Notes: generated by a model not told the origin, from the letters alone. A stretch of 64,000 nucleotides of DNA from Vibrio atypicus (GCF_009811315.1 NZ_BLID01000001.1:967704-1031703), one strand, 5' to 3'. Counted from the stretch's first letter, positions 14,290-26,848 are shown. Program-made: numbers and translations.

Positions 14290-16410
14290 ATGTTCCCCCG
14301 AATGTTACTCAAAAATATCTTGTCAGCGAGAAACCAAAGGTTCCTTGCTAACTCTCTATTCCAGTATATCGATGAGCTTCTTGGTGCGGAGCATATCGGT
14401 GTATTTAAAGAACCAAAAGGGGAAGGAACCAATGGCTTTCTTTACTCAAAAGGGAACCCTGCCGACCTGAGTCTCTATCCAGACACTTTCTGGACTTGGA
14501 TTGCTCAATTTGATACTTCAGATGGTCTACTACCGCTAAAAATGAATACCTGTCAATGGCAGTACAATCAACATATGTCCGCGGAAAGCTATGTGTTCAT
14601 GCTCGATAACCACCCTGAGATGCGCATTTACTTAGTGGCTGAAAATGTAAATCCTGAACTGGTTAGCAGTGCAAACCAGAACAATGAGCTAGAAGCGCTA
14701 CAGATCATTGCTGCACGTTGGCAGTGTGTCCGCGCAGAGACGGAAGCAGCAAAAGAGTTTAAACAGCGAGACATTAAAGAAGCAAAATATCTTGATGTCA
14801 TCAAGCAGCGTGAAGCTTTCATCGAAAATATGAAGCTTGTTCAGCAAGTCGCCGTTGGTATTTCGAATCCGGCGAATCTGGATGAACTGTATCGTATGGC
14901 GGTTGAAGCAGTACGTGATCAGTTAGGTTTTGACCGTGCAGTATTCATGTTGCTCGATATCAAAAAACGTTGTTTTAGCGGTACTTATGGTACGGATGAG
15001 GAAGGGCGCACCGCCAGCGAACATCACACTCAGTATGATTTGCACCAACTGGAAGAGACCTATATCGACGCGCTGTTTGAAGGCAAAGAGAGCTTAGTGA
15101 TTGTCGAAGAAGCGCCACTATATACAGCGGGAAATGTGATTGGCCAAGGTTGGAACGGCATGCTTATTTTACGTGACGATCAGGAGATCATTGGCTGGAT
15201 CGCACTGGACAACTATATCAATCGCACACCAATTACCACTTACCAACGCCAGATGTTGGAATCCTTTGGCTCACTATTATCTCAGATTTATATCCGTAAG
15301 CGCCAAGAGCAAAACGTTCGAATGTTGCATGCTAGCATGGTTGAACTTTCTCGTTGTATGACGGTGAGTGAAGTGTGTAAATCTGCAGTAACATTCGCAA
15401 TCAACCGTTTGGGTATTGATCGGTTTGCTGTGTTTTTAACAGATAAAGGTTGTACCCATATGCAAGGTACGTGGGGAACGGATATCCAAGGTAATGTGGT
15501 TGATGAGTCATATTATCGATCCGATACGATCGATCGTTCCATTGTTAATGCGGCACGTATTAACCCTAATGATGTCGTTTTTGAAGAATCTGTACCTATT
15601 TATCATGACTTCCACATTGTAGGCTTTGGTTGGACGGCAATGACCATGCTTGTTGACAACAATGGTGAACCAGTGGCTTTTATCGCTGCTGATAATTTAA
15701 TTAAACGCTCGCCACTGACGCATCAATTGCGTGAAGTGATTCGAATGTTTGCCTCTAACTTAACGGAAGTTTTACTACGAACTCGCGCTCAAGAAGCGAT
15801 CCATGAAATGAATGAGAATCTAGAGCGAGAGGTGAAAGCGCGAACGAGAGATCTACAGAAAGCTAATGAGCAGCTTGAAGTAATGGCGAAGATGGATCCT
15901 TTAACACGTCTAGGTAATCGTCGAATGCTTGAGGCTTCGCTGGAAGAATTGTGCTTAGAGAATGATGAGGCTCGACAGCATTACGGATTGATCTTGGTCG
16001 ATATTGACCACTTCGGCTTGTACAACAATCATTATGGTCACATGCAAGGTGATATTGCCTTAATGCGAATTGGTAATATTTTACAACACCACACTCAATC
16101 GGGCAGTGAAGTCTTTTGCCGTATTGGTGGGGAAGAGTTTGCCTTATTAGTTACGAATCAAACGCCTGACAGGGTGGCAGATTTGGCCGAATGTGTTCGA
16201 AAATGCATTGAGGGAGAGCAAATACCTCACAATGTGAATACGTGCAGCCAATACTTAACAGTCTCAGTAGGGTATGCGGTTCTAGAATTAAGTCAGAGCG
16301 AGTTCAGCTTTGACAGACTTTACTGTGAAGCCGACGATTCGCTATACAAAGCAAAAGAGCTAGGCAGAAATCAGGTAAGTGGAAGCGTTCACTTGATTGA
16401 GTTAGCCTAG
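14290..16410 (+). CDS. diguanylate cyclase with tandem GAF-like sensor domains
   Basis: About 706 residues: an unassigned N-terminal region (1-150), two GAF-like domains (about 175-330 and 335-510), a short coiled coil and a GGDEF domain with intact GGEEF active site and the metal-binding DIDHFGLYNNHYGH segment. It makes c-di-GMP from two GTP. The inhibitory RxxD site upstream of the active site is absent (SGSE instead), so feedback inhibition is unlikely. No membrane segment is seen, so it should be cytoplasmic. The ATG at 14290 has AGGAT directly upstream; a TTG at 14224 would add 22 residues. Confidence 0.88.
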   Translation: MFPRMLLKNILSARNQRFLANSLFQYIDELLGAEHIGVFKEPKGEGTNGFLYSKGNPADLSLYPDTFWTWIAQFDTSDGLLPLKMNTCQWQYNQHMSAESYVFMLDNHPEMRIYLVAENVNPELVSSANQNNELEALQIIAARWQCVRAETEAAKEFKQRDIKEAKYLDVIKQREAFIENMKLVQQVAVGISNPANLDELYRMAVEAVRDQLGFDRAVFMLLDIKKRCFSGTYGTDEEGRTASEHHTQYDLHQLEETYIDALFEGKESLVIVEEAPLYTAGNVIGQGWNGMLILRDDQEIIGWIALDNYINRTPITTYQRQMLESFGSLLSQIYIRKRQEQNVRMLHASMVELSRCMTVSEVCKSAVTFAINRLGIDRFAVFLTDKGCTHMQGTWGTDIQGNVVDESYYRSDTIDRSIVNAARINPNDVVFEESVPIYHDFHIVGFGWTAMTMLVDNNGEPVAFIAADNLIKRSPLTHQLREVIRMFASNLTEVLLRTRAQEAIHEMNENLEREVKARTRDLQKANEQLEVMAKMDPLTRLGNRRMLEASLEELCLENDEARQHYGLILVDIDHFGLYNNHYGHMQGDIALMRIGNILQHHTQSGSEVFCRIGGEEFALLVTNQTPDRVADLAECVRKCIEGEQIPHNVNTCSQYLTVSVGYAVLELSQSEFSFDRLYCEADDSLYKAKELGRNQVSGSVHLIELA

Positions 16411-16427
16411 TTTCAACTCGACATGGT

Positions 16428-17207
16428 TTAAAGGTCTAAGGAGTACTTAACCAATATCTCATCATAAATCCCTTTGGCTATGATCTGTTCTAGAGCCAGA
16501 TTGAACTGTTCGAGTAGCGCTTCCGAATTCGGGTAGTTGGGTGAAACCATCAGGTAAGAATCCCAGTCAGAGTTTGCCGTATCTCCAATTAACTCTTGGA
16601 ATGTGATGTCCAAAGTACCAAAAAGATGAGTTTCACCTGGGTACAGTTTTTCGATCAAATACCAACCCAGGACAGGATCCATTTGGGTGAAGTCAACCCT
16701 CTCTTTGTATAGCCGCTGAATATTGAGTTCGTCACTGATGACAGACTCAACCTTTACTCCCGCCGCATTAAATAGTTCTTCAGATGCTTCACCAGCTAAT
16801 AGCGAAAATTTGTATGATTTGAAATCAGAAAGGGAATTGACGCTGAGAGGAGTCGGAAAATTTTTCACTTTATAGAAGAACTTACCTGATGGATTAACAA
16901 GCAGCCTACCGGAATATAAGAAGTCTTGTTGGCGCTCAGGGGTAATTGCGTAGGGAAAAGAGCCAAATGCTTCTCCATTTTTAAGCATTTTTTCACCTCT
17001 TTCCCAAGGGACAAATTTGACAACAGCATCTATTTGCATCTCTGCAATTGTTGCATTGACTATTTCTGTGATCAGGCCGCCGTCATAAATTTTCTCTGAA
17101 GTATACGGAGGCCATTCGCCAGTTAAAAACGTAATTGTCTGCGCTCTCGAGGAGAAGGTTATAAGCTGACAAAACACGATGGCGACAAACAGTAATACCT
17201 TGTGCAT
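16428..17207 (-). CDS. periplasmic solute-binding protein, SBP family 3
   Basis: A 259-residue protein with a cleavable signal peptide ending near SRAQ, followed by the opening ITFLTGEWPPYTSE typical of family-3 amino-acid-type binding proteins. No ABC permease genes are nearby, so it may be an orphan sensor or scavenger protein, as with several vibrio homologues. It is convergent with the GAF-GGDEF gene, 17 bases apart. GGAGAG precedes the ATG. Confidence 0.82.
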   Translation of the reverse strand: MHKVLLFVAIVFCQLITFSSRAQTITFLTGEWPPYTSEKIYDGGLITEIVNATIAEMQIDAVVKFVPWERGEKMLKNGEAFGSFPYAITPERQQDFLYSGRLLVNPSGKFFYKVKNFPTPLSVNSLSDFKSYKFSLLAGEASEELFNAAGVKVESVISDELNIQRLYKERVDFTQMDPVLGWYLIEKLYPGETHLFGTLDITFQELIGDTANSDWDSYLMVSPNYPNSEALLEQFNLALEQIIAKGIYDEILVKYSLDL

Positions 17208-17373
17208 CTGGTCTCTCCGTTTAGATTTTTGTTCTTGATGTGAATCAAAAGAACTAGTTTCTATGTTGGAGTATAGACGCTAGAAAAGGGAAGTTGGGAA
17301 ATTATGGCAAGATAAGGTAGGGACGAGATAAGACTGGCTAGAATCACAATCTGCCAGTCTTAAGTCGAAAGCT

Positions 17374-19007
17374 TTACAGTTTTGCTAATGGCTCCTCACA
17401 AGAGTTACTCTTTCTCGAATGCCTGTCCGCTTGTTTAATTAGGCTGATCAGCTGACCACTATCCCAGTTCAACGCCTTAGTCGAATAGCGGCTTGCTTGC
17501 ATTGCTTGCAACTGAGTGTCTATTTGCATTTTTAAAGCCTTATCCGGGATATTTGTTTGTAAAATCCACTCTTTGGCAAGGTAGCCAGCGCGAACGCTAT
17601 CACCACTTTCTATGGCATGAATCAAGGCTACAGTCCCTTCTTGTTCTGAAGAGTTTATAGTAGGTGATTGAACGCTTGGTTTTTTTCGCTTTACCAGTAG
17701 CACAGTGCTAATAAGCCATAAGGCCGCAAAAAGTGCGGTTAGGTAAGGCCAAAATCCAGAGTCTTTAACTACTACTGTTTCTGCCGCCGGGATTGGCGTA
17801 TTAAGCAAAGCGGGCTCGGTGTTATTAACTAAATCACCTGGATTTACGTTTAAGGTGATACCTTCAATGTTGCTGCTAACTTGCTTTTCTTTTTGGCTGT
17901 TCCACCAGTTGATTTGAACGTCGTTTAGCGTGATGTCGCCTTGCTGTTGAGGAATGATCACCTGTGTCAAAGTCATGCGGGTTGAGCCATTCGCTAACTG
18001 AGAAAACTGCGGTTTCTCTTGGTAGACTCGAACTGACTTCGGGTAATCAATCTTGATGTCTGGGAAGCGTTCACTAGTCACCCCTTGGATATCTAAGGTG
18101 ATTTCACGGCTAATTGAATCCCCAACTTTTGTCTCTAAAGTGTCGTTGTTAATTGCGTTTCCGTCACTATCAGACCAACGTTGAGACAAGCTAAGGCTTG
18201 ATGCGGGCAACCAGTTTCCTTGGTAATTGTCTGGTATAGGATTTACTTTAATGGCGAATTGTTCAGGAGCAGTATTTGCTGAGACAAGTTTAGTCGTTCC
18301 GGTTCGATTGCTTCCGTAAACCACACTGCCTTTAAAACCGATACCCCACAAGGTGAAATTACCGGCTTTGTCTGCGGTCACTCGGTAATCTTGCTCTAGC
18401 ATGGTGACTTCAACGCCATCTAATACACTTTGATATTGGTTTGGTTCTCCAATAGCATCCAGTGTTAATCCTTCTGCTCTAGGAGGAAGAATATTTGGGT
18501 TTTGCAGCCGGCGCGGATCCGCTTTAATAATTAGGCGCGTTTTCAATATGGCGCTTTCATTTGGGTAAAGCTGTTGTTTGTCGAGTGAGTTTTGAAGCTC
18601 AATGAGATCAGCGACTTTGGGCTCATCCGCATCAACACTGACTTGGATAGTAATAGGTTCTGAGCTTGCGCCATTTAATGAAAAAGCAGGTATTTCGGCA
18701 TTGCCTAGTCGTTGAGCTGCCAGTGAAACATTCCATTCGCTGCGGGTGGTTCGTTTACCATTGATGATATTCAGAGACGTACCAAAGCTAGGGCGACCAA
18801 CATAAAAGTCGTTCTCTAGTATTTTTAAATCTAAGTCATCAGAGGATACTTTTTCATCCGCAACGATTCGCAGTTGAAACACTTCATTTTTAACGACTTT
18901 GTTTTTACTTACTGTTACCCATAGGTTAGCAGCGAATGTCGCTGGGCTGATTGCTACGAGCATCATTGCGACCAAGCTGACAATATAGAACTTATAACGT
19001 TTCATCA

Positions 19008-19014
<7 letters not shown>
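17374..19014 (-). CDS. BatD-like membrane protein
   Basis: A 546-residue protein with an N-terminal signal sequence, a long beta-rich periplasmic part (about residues 28-415), one membrane helix near residue 425 and a small cytoplasmic C-terminal region. This is the BatD (oxygen-tolerance) architecture. The gene is the last of the MoxR-Bat operon, and its start overlaps the end of the preceding gene. BatD probably works with the two VWA proteins at the inner membrane; its exact function is not established. Starts at 19014 and 19008 are both plausible. Confidence 0.85.
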
Positions 19015-20868
<1,854 letters not shown>

Positions 20869-20876
<8 letters not shown>

Positions 20877-21837
20877 GATTCCTCCGAACCAGTAATAACA
20901 GACTAAAGCTCAGCAGAGCGATAGCCAGAGGTAACATAAACCACTCTTTTTGTGGGCGCCACGTTTGAGTTGCTTTAGAAATCGGTTCTAGGTTGTTAAT
21001 AGTGTCGTATATGGTTGCCAGTTCTTTGGCATCTCGTGCTCGGAAATATTGCCCACCAGTTATCTCTGCGATTTGGGTCAGTGTTTTCTCGTCTAGGTCT
21101 TGAGCGGTATTGACTTTACGCGTCATGAAGAACTCTTTTACCACCATTTCTCCTGCGCCGACGCCGATTGTGTAAATGGTCGCATTGTATTTTTTAGCGA
21201 TTTTGGCAGCTTCGATGGGATCGAGTACGCCAGAGGTATTCCCGCCGTCGCTGAGCAGAATCATGACTCGTTGCGGCGCATCGCTGTCGATAAAGGTTTT
21301 TGTCGCAAGACCAATACCTTCACCAATAGCGGTCTTATCGCCGATTAAACGCAGTACTAATTGATTAACTTGCTCGGAAATAGTTTTGCGATCTAAAGTG
21401 AGCGGCGTCTGTAAGTATGCGTGATCCGCAAACAAAACTAAGCCTAGTCGGTCGCCCTCACGTTGAATGGCAAAGTCACTTACCACGTTTTTCACTGCGG
21501 TTAAGCGGTCGATATACTCTTTGCCGTCACTCATATCTTCTTGGCTCATGGAGTAAGAAAGATCGAGCACTAACATCAGATCTCTGTGCTTAGGCTGTGT
21601 TGTAACGGGTTCGCCATACCAAACCGGTCTCGCCATCGCAACGACCAATCCAATCCAAACTAGGCTGGCCAGTACTTTAGCAAAGCTGTTTTTAGGGGTA
21701 GCCGTATGCTCTGATTTCGGTACATACGGAAGATAAATCGGCGAGCTCTGTTTGGCTGCCGGTACAATAAAATAGATGACCAGTGGTAGAGGAAGTAAAA
21801 ACAGGCTCCACCACCAGACTAAGTCAAAGTTAGCCAA
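20869..21837 (-). CDS. BatA-like VWA-domain membrane protein
   Basis: A 322-residue protein with two N-terminal membrane helices, a VWA domain with MIDAS residues in VLDLSYSMSQEDM (about residue 90) and LLSDGGNTSG (about residue 195), and a C-terminal membrane helix. The start codon is TTG, placed directly after the TAG of the preceding gene, with GAAGGAGAG just upstream. The overlap and abutment with both neighbours indicate one operon mRNA. Confidence 0.88.
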
Positions 21838-22302
21838 CTATGCTCTCCTTCTCTTTGGTGGAAGTGCTTGCTCCACCCAAGTTCTGCAGTCTTGGATCAG
21901 TTCATCAGAATTGGTGACACTTTGCTTGCTATACAGTACTTGTTGCCAAGATTCTTGGTTTGGTGCAAAAAGCGGTGCTTTCATTTGGCTGTCGAGAAAT
22001 TGATACCACTGCTGGCCAGTGAGCTGGGCGATCTCTTCTCGTGGGTAGTAACAAAGTGCGGCTTGTCGAACCAACTCGATTGCTTCGGCAGGTTTATTGC
22101 CTGTGGCGAGTAGTCGCAGTGCGGTTTTTTTCGGTGCCAGACGTTTTTTGTTCCAACGAATGATGAGTAGCAACGTCATAATTAAGAGTAGTGAGGCTGC
22201 AAGTAGCGTCCACCAACCCCATGCGAGAGGAAGCCATGCTGGGACATCTGGCAGGTGGATAGGTTGTAGCGCAAGTGGCGAGGTTTGAGTCTCAGTGCTC
22301 AT
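21838..22302 (-). CDS. DUF4381 single-pass membrane protein
   Basis: A 154-residue protein with one membrane helix (about residues 28-50: WGWWTLLAASLLLIMTLLLI) and a cytoplasmic helical tail. This is the usual DUF4381 member of MoxR-Bat operons. Its ATG overlaps the stop of the DUF58 gene (TAATG). Function is unknown beyond its fixed place in this operon type. Confidence 0.82.
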   Translation of the reverse strand: MSTETQTSPLALQPIHLPDVPAWLPLAWGWWTLLAASLLLIMTLLLIIRWNKKRLAPKKTALRLLATGNKPAEAIELVRQAALCYYPREEIAQLTGQQWYQFLDSQMKAPLFAPNQESWQQVLYSKQSVTNSDELIQDCRTWVEQALPPKRRRA

Positions 22303-23222
22303 TATTGAAATCCATGTAACTGTTGAGTAAGTGCAGCATCGCTAGAGAGCGTGGAAAAACTCATACCTAAGCTGTGAGCTAGTTGAGTTAAGTGTTGCTG
22401 CTGTTGAGTGAAAGCGGACTCTATCCCTTCGCGGGTCTTTTTCGAAGAAAAATCTAACCAGCGTGTGGTTTGTTTATCGGAGACTTGCTCTGTGCCACGA
22501 TAATGTGTGACGCCTCGCTCAAGAGGATCACAGATTTGCACTAAACGAACGCGGTTATGTTGGCCTAATCGACGTAACAGCTTTTCATCATTTGAGTTCA
22601 ATCGTACAAAGTCACTGAGTAATACCAATTCGCTGCCTTTTGGACACATACGAGCAAGAGCCTGAAGAGGTAGACTCATATTCCCCAACGCCGCACTTGG
22701 CGCAGTGAGTTGTTGTTGGTGATAAGTCACTAAACCTTGTGCAATGGCAAGTGCCCCCTTATTGCGGCCGGACGGCTTTATCTCGATGAGCTGATCGCCG
22801 AGATCGATCAGTGCGCCGACACGATCTTGTTGGGCGACACTGAGCCAAGCAATCAAACTTGCCATATGTGCCATGACAACCGACTTGAGCATCAGCTGAG
22901 ATCCAAAAATCATGCTGGCACTGAGGTCAAGGTAGAGCACAATCGGTTTCTCGCGTTCTTCGGTAAAGAGCTTAGTGTGAGCTTTGCCGGTTCGAGCGGT
23001 GACACGCCAATCGATCGCTCGAATGTCATCGCCTGCTTGGTATTGGCGTACTTCACTAAAGTCCATACCGCGACCGAGCTGGCGACTTTGATGCTGCCCC
23101 AGCATTTGTGACCATAAGCTTTTAGCTGGTGGCAACCATTTGACGCACTGCTGTTTGTAGTAGAGCAGTTCGTCTAGGTTTAAGCTCACACCATCGCTGT
23201 GTGGTGATAACTGACTTTCCAT
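22302..23222 (-). CDS. DUF58-domain protein with VWA-like fold
   Basis: About 306 residues. It contains the DUF58 signature around GRGMDFSEVRQYQAGDDIRAIDWR and a VWA-like DLSASM metal site. Soluble. DUF58 proteins pair with MoxR ATPases, probably as adaptor or substrate. The ATG at 23222 (second codon after an in-frame GTG) has AGG seven bases upstream. It begins nine bases after the moxR stop. Confidence 0.87.
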   Translation of the reverse strand: MESQLSPHSDGVSLNLDELLYYKQQCVKWLPPAKSLWSQMLGQHQSRQLGRGMDFSEVRQYQAGDDIRAIDWRVTARTGKAHTKLFTEEREKPIVLYLDLSASMIFGSQLMLKSVVMAHMASLIAWLSVAQQDRVGALIDLGDQLIEIKPSGRNKGALAIAQGLVTYHQQQLTAPSAALGNMSLPLQALARMCPKGSELVLLSDFVRLNSNDEKLLRRLGQHNRVRLVQICDPLERGVTHYRGTEQVSDKQTTRWLDFSSKKTREGIESAFTQQQQHLTQLAHSLGMSFSTLSSDAALTQQLHGFQ

Positions 23223-23230
23223 CACTTAAC

Positions 23231-24187
23231 CTACGCGCTGCCGACTAGAGACAATAACTTGTTGATCACTTGGTTTGGATGAACGCCTTCAGCTTGAGCT
23301 TGGTAGCTAAGAAGTAGACGGTGGCGAAGAACAGGAAATGCCATAGCTTGAACATCTTCTGGTGACACGAAGTCGCGTCCGTTCAACCAAGCATGAGCTC
23401 GTGCACAGCGATCTAATGCGATGGTCGCGCGTGGGCTGACACCCATTTCAATCCAGCTATTTAATGTGTCATCGTATTTGGTTGGTTGGCGCGTCGCCAT
23501 GACTAGGCGAATGATGTATTGCTCAATACCTTCTGCCATATGAATGTTTAGGACTTCTTGGCGCGCGGAAAAAATGTCTTCTTGGCTCAATACTGGCGGG
23601 GTTACAGCAGTATCGCCTTTTGCTTCCCCTCTATTGAGGCGTAAGATTGCCAATTCACTTTCAGCATCTGGATAGTTGACATCTAGGTGAATTAAGAAGC
23701 GGTCTAACTGTGCTTCAGGAAGCGGATAAGTGCCTTCCTGCTCGATTGGGTTTTGCGTCGCCATGACCAAGAATAGTTTCGGCAATGAGTAGGTTTTTCT
23801 TCCTGCTGTAATCTGTTTTTCTGCCATAGCCTCAAGCATTGCAGCTTGGACTTTCGCTGGCGCTCGATTGATTTCGTCAGCAAGAATCAATGAGTTAAAA
23901 ATAGGGCCAGCTTGGAAGGTGAACTCCCCAGTTTCAGGACGAAAGATATCAGTACCTGTTAAATCAGCAGGTAATAAGTCAGGGGTAAATTGGATGCGGT
24001 GAAAATCCCCTTCAATGCAATCCGCTAGCGACTTAACGGCTCTTGTTTTCGCAAGACCAGGAGGGCCTTCAACTAGAATATGGCCATCAGCCAGTAGAGC
24101 AACGAGCAACTGATCAACTAGTTCAGCTTGACCGATAACTTGACTATTTAAGTACTCTTTTAATTGTTGTAAAGCGCGTGACTGCAT
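23231..24187 (-). CDS. MoxR-family AAA+ ATPase
   Basis: A 318-residue protein with Walker A GPPGLAKT (about residue 38), Walker B ILADEINRAPAKVQ (about residue 105), sensor 1 ATQNPIEQEGTYPLPEAQ and a C-terminal lid domain. MoxR ATPases act as chaperones that load metals or remodel VWA-protein partners. The ATG at 24187 is chosen because the protein then begins just before the AAA domain and GGAG lies upstream; a longer frame to 24319 has no family support. It is the first gene of the six-gene leftward operon. Confidence 0.92.
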   Translation of the reverse strand: MQSRALQQLKEYLNSQVIGQAELVDQLLVALLADGHILVEGPPGLAKTRAVKSLADCIEGDFHRIQFTPDLLPADLTGTDIFRPETGEFTFQAGPIFNSLILADEINRAPAKVQAAMLEAMAEKQITAGRKTYSLPKLFLVMATQNPIEQEGTYPLPEAQLDRFLIHLDVNYPDAESELAILRLNRGEAKGDTAVTPPVLSQEDIFSARQEVLNIHMAEGIEQYIIRLVMATRQPTKYDDTLNSWIEMGVSPRATIALDRCARAHAWLNGRDFVSPEDVQAMAFPVLRHRLLLSYQAQAEGVHPNQVINKLLSLVGSA

Positions 24188-24439
24188 GGATGTTTTTCTC
24201 CTAATTTTTCCACTTAGTATCTTGGGAGGGCAAAAAGTTCCCGCTGAAACCCCGAACATGAATTGGCTGATGAAAAAAACAGCATAAGTGGTGTATCGCT
24301 TGCCGTTTAAGGGCGACATATCAGTTGAATAAGATATGGGGTCGAAAAAGAGATATGCAATCTTCCAACTATGAAATCCTATATTTCATAGTGTTTAATC
24401 GATTTCGGGCTAAAAATTGTCCGAACAAAATCAAAATAG
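24188..24439. other. Divergent promoter region between moxR operon and a chemoreceptor
   Basis: About 250 non-coding bases that should carry the promoter of the moxR-bat operon. I see no clear -10/-35 pair or operator that I would defend. The FliA promoter for the chemoreceptor lies at its right edge. Confidence 0.4.
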
Positions 24440-24466
24440 TAAAGGAATGTGTCAAATCGCCGATAT
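24440..24466 (+). promoter_or_regulatory. FliA (sigma-28) promoter of the chemoreceptor gene
   Basis: TAAA at 24440-24443, a 15-base spacer, then GCCGATAT at 24459-24466. This matches the flagellar sigma-28 consensus TAAA-N15-GCCGATAA in all but the last base. It lies about 100 bases upstream of the start codon. Confidence 0.88.
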
Positions 24467-24566
24467 ACTTATAGCGAATGGCTCGTAGCAGGGAGATCAT
24501 CAGCGGCTTTCCGGTGATGAGCGATGCCGAAATAGACAAAAACATGCTTCAAAGGGCAGAGAAACC

Positions 24567-26480
24567 ATGAATTTCAACTCCATTAGTATAAAGCAGAAGG
24601 TTGTTGCCGGGATTACCTTCGCGGTGCTGGCTTCAACGATTATCGTCGGCGTGATGGCACAACGACAAGCACGAAGTGTTCTTGAACATCGTCTTATTGA
24701 TATCGAACTACCTTCGATGCTTGAACAGATCAACGCACAAATTGACCGTGAAGTAAGCCAACTTTTATTGGCTGCTGAACAAGTAGCTAACAACGAATTT
24801 ATTAAACAAGCGGTCGATACCACCTCTATTGATGCAGAAACCGAAGCGCGTTTGGTGAAGCAACTTAACAACGTGCGCAGTCAATACCAATTGAATGATG
24901 CATCAGTTGCAAATCGAAATACGGCCTACTATTGGAACCAAAACGGTTTCTTGCGCCAATTGAACCAACAACAAGACGGTTGGTTTTTCGGTTTTACTCA
25001 GTCGGGTAAACAGACGTCAGTGAGTATCTTCCAAGAAGCCAACGGTGATGTGAAGATGTTTGCTAACTATCAACTTGCTAATGGCTTGACGATGTCTGGT
25101 CTGTCTAAATCGATGGATGACATGGTGTCGCTCCTCAATGGCTTTAAGATCGAGAAAACAGGTTTTGTCTTCCTAACGGATGCGTCGGGTGATGTGCAAA
25201 TTCACCGCGAAAGCAGCAAAGCGAAATCTTCATTAAACCAGCTGTACGGCCGAGAGTCGTCGGAGCTTTTGAATAAATCAGGCTTTAATCTTATTGAAGC
25301 GGAATATGAAGGTCAGCAAGTCTTTGTTGCGAGCACATATATTCCTTCAATGAACTGGTTTGTTGTCGGTGTTGTCCCTGTCGATGAAGTGTTTGCTGAC
25401 TTAAACACTGTGGCGAAACAGATGATGATCACAACCGTTGTGGTTGCAGGTCTATTCATTCTGATGGGGATCTTCTTAGCAAATAGCATTGCCAGCCCAA
25501 TTCGTGCCATTGCAGAACGCTTTAGCGATTTAGGCAAGGGTGATGGTGATTTGTCACAACGTATTGAAGTGAAAGGTAGCGATGAAATTGCTCAACTATC
25601 TGAAGGCTTCAATGGTTTTATCGAGAAGATCCATGAATCGATGAAAGAAGTCGCGTCAACCAGTGGTGCGCTTCAAACTGCCGCTGATGGCGTGTCGAGT
25701 AAAGCACATACGACTCACGATAACAGCCAGATGCAGCGAGATCAGACGATTCAAGTGGTGACAGCCATCAACCAAATGGGTGCGACGATCAGTGAAATTG
25801 CTTCGAACGCCGCAACGGCAGCAGAGACAGCATCACAAGCTTCAGATAACACTCAAGTGGGTCAAAACGTGGTGAACAAGGCGAAAGATGCCATTAGCCG
25901 CTTAGCATCAGATATTGAAAGCACAGGTCAAGTGGTTGAGCAGTTGGCATCGACGACTCAAGACATCGGCTCAATCCTAGATGTGATTCGCGATATCTCT
26001 GAGCAGACGAACCTATTGGCATTGAACGCAGCGATTGAAGCGGCGCGTGCCGGTGAACAAGGTCGTGGCTTCGCTGTGGTTGCGGATGAAGTGCGCAACT
26101 TAGCAAGTCGTACTGCGGATTCAACGGAAGAAATTCAGAAGATGATCAACCAGCTACAAAGCGATGCGAAAGATGCAGTATCGGCGATGGAAGCAGGAAA
26201 AGCTGTCACAGGTGAAGGGGTTTCTTCATCGGATGAAGCGGTAGAAGTGCTGATTTCTATCTCTGAGCGTATTCATGATATCTCTGATCGAAATACGCAA
26301 GTGGCGACGGCAACAGAAGAGCAGTCGACAGTGGTTCATACCATCAACCAAAACATTGAAGAGATCAACGCGATCAATGAAGTGACGACGGGAACTGCAG
26401 AAGAATTGGCAGCAGCGAGTGCAGAGCTAAAAGATCTTTCTGTTCGCCTAGACCGTATGGTAGGTAGCTTTAAGCTGTAA
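24567..26480 (+). CDS. methyl-accepting chemotaxis protein with dCache sensor
   Basis: A 637-residue protein. A membrane helix (about residues 12-28) is followed by a large periplasmic double-Cache sensor (about 35-275), a second helix (about 278-300), HAMP, and the cytoplasmic signalling hairpin with [16 protein letters not shown] at its tip. It senses a small ligand and controls CheA. No C-terminal CheR-docking pentapeptide is visible. It has its own FliA promoter and terminator, so it is a single-gene unit. Confidence 0.93.
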   Translation: MNFNSISIKQKVVAGITFAVLASTIIVGVMAQRQARSVLEHRLIDIELPSMLEQINAQIDREVSQLLLAAEQVANNEFIKQAVDTTSIDAETEARLVKQLNNVRSQYQLNDASVANRNTAYYWNQNGFLRQLNQQQDGWFFGFTQSGKQTSVSIFQEANGDVKMFANYQLANGLTMSGLSKSMDDMVSLLNGFKIEKTGFVFLTDASGDVQIHRESSKAKSSLNQLYGRESSELLNKSGFNLIEAEYEGQQVFVASTYIPSMNWFVVGVVPVDEVFADLNTVAKQMMITTVVVAGLFILMGIFLANSIASPIRAIAERFSDLGKGDGDLSQRIEVKGSDEIAQLSEGFNGFIEKIHESMKEVASTSGALQTAADGVSSKAHTTHDNSQMQRDQTIQVVTAINQMGATISEIASNAATAAETASQASDNTQVGQNVVNKAKDAISRLASDIESTGQVVEQLASTTQDIGSILDVIRDISEQTNLLALNAAIEAARAGEQGRGFAVVADEVRNLASRTADSTEEIQKMINQLQSDAKDAVSAMEAGKAVTGEGVSSSDEAVEVLISISERIHDISDRNTQVATATEEQSTVVHTINQNIEEINAINEVTTGTAEELAAASAELKDLSVRLDRMVGSFKL

Positions 26481-26502
26481 ACTGGTTCTCTAGGCTAGAA
26501 TA

Positions 26503-26540
26503 AATGGGGCTAAGTGGGTAAACTTAGCCCCATTATTTTT
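26503..26540 (+). terminator. Terminator after the chemoreceptor gene
   Basis: AATGGGGCTAAG and CTTAGCCCCATT form a perfect twelve-base-pair stem with an eight-base loop, followed by ATTTTT. Confidence 0.93.
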
Positions 26541-26571
26541 AAGTAAGATTTAGATATAGGGTCGTTGAATC

Positions 26572-26772
26572 ATGAGTGATTTTGAAAAAGAACTAGAGCA
26601 GATGTCTCAAGAAATGGGTGATGAGCCAGAAGTGGCGCTGCCAACCATTGATGAGCAAAAAGCGATCGCAGCAGAGCTGAAAAAGCTTGAAGCGGAAGGC
26701 AAACTAACCCCTGAAGTGTTAGAAGAGTACTTTGGCAAATTCTACGCGAAGAACGACAAACCCGTTCATTAA
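26572..26772 (+). CDS. small conserved-looking hypothetical protein
   Basis: A 66-residue, highly charged, probably helical protein with no membrane segment or cysteine (MSDFEKELEQMSQEMG at the start, LTPEVLEEYFGKFYAKN near the end). It sits between two strong terminators, so it is its own transcription unit. I do not recognise a family. Codon use looks like that of its neighbours, which supports a real gene. Confidence 0.7.
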   Translation: MSDFEKELEQMSQEMGDEPEVALPTIDEQKAIAAELKKLEAEGKLTPEVLEEYFGKFYAKNDKPVH

Positions 26773-26792
26773 TTTGAATGATATTGTTTTTT

Positions 26793-26818
26793 AAAAGCCG
26801 CTTTTTGCGGCTTTTTGT
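26793..26818 (+). terminator. Terminator after the 66-residue gene
   Basis: AAAAGCCGC and GCGGCTTTT form a nine-base-pair stem around a five-T loop, followed by T-rich sequence. Confidence 0.9.
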
Positions 26819-26848
26819 TTTCATGACTTTTATTATTGGAAAATAGTG

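Noticed and set aside
24188..24319. 44-residue N-terminal extension of MoxR
   Set aside because: No family similarity, and a suitable ATG with GGAG begins just before the AAA domain.
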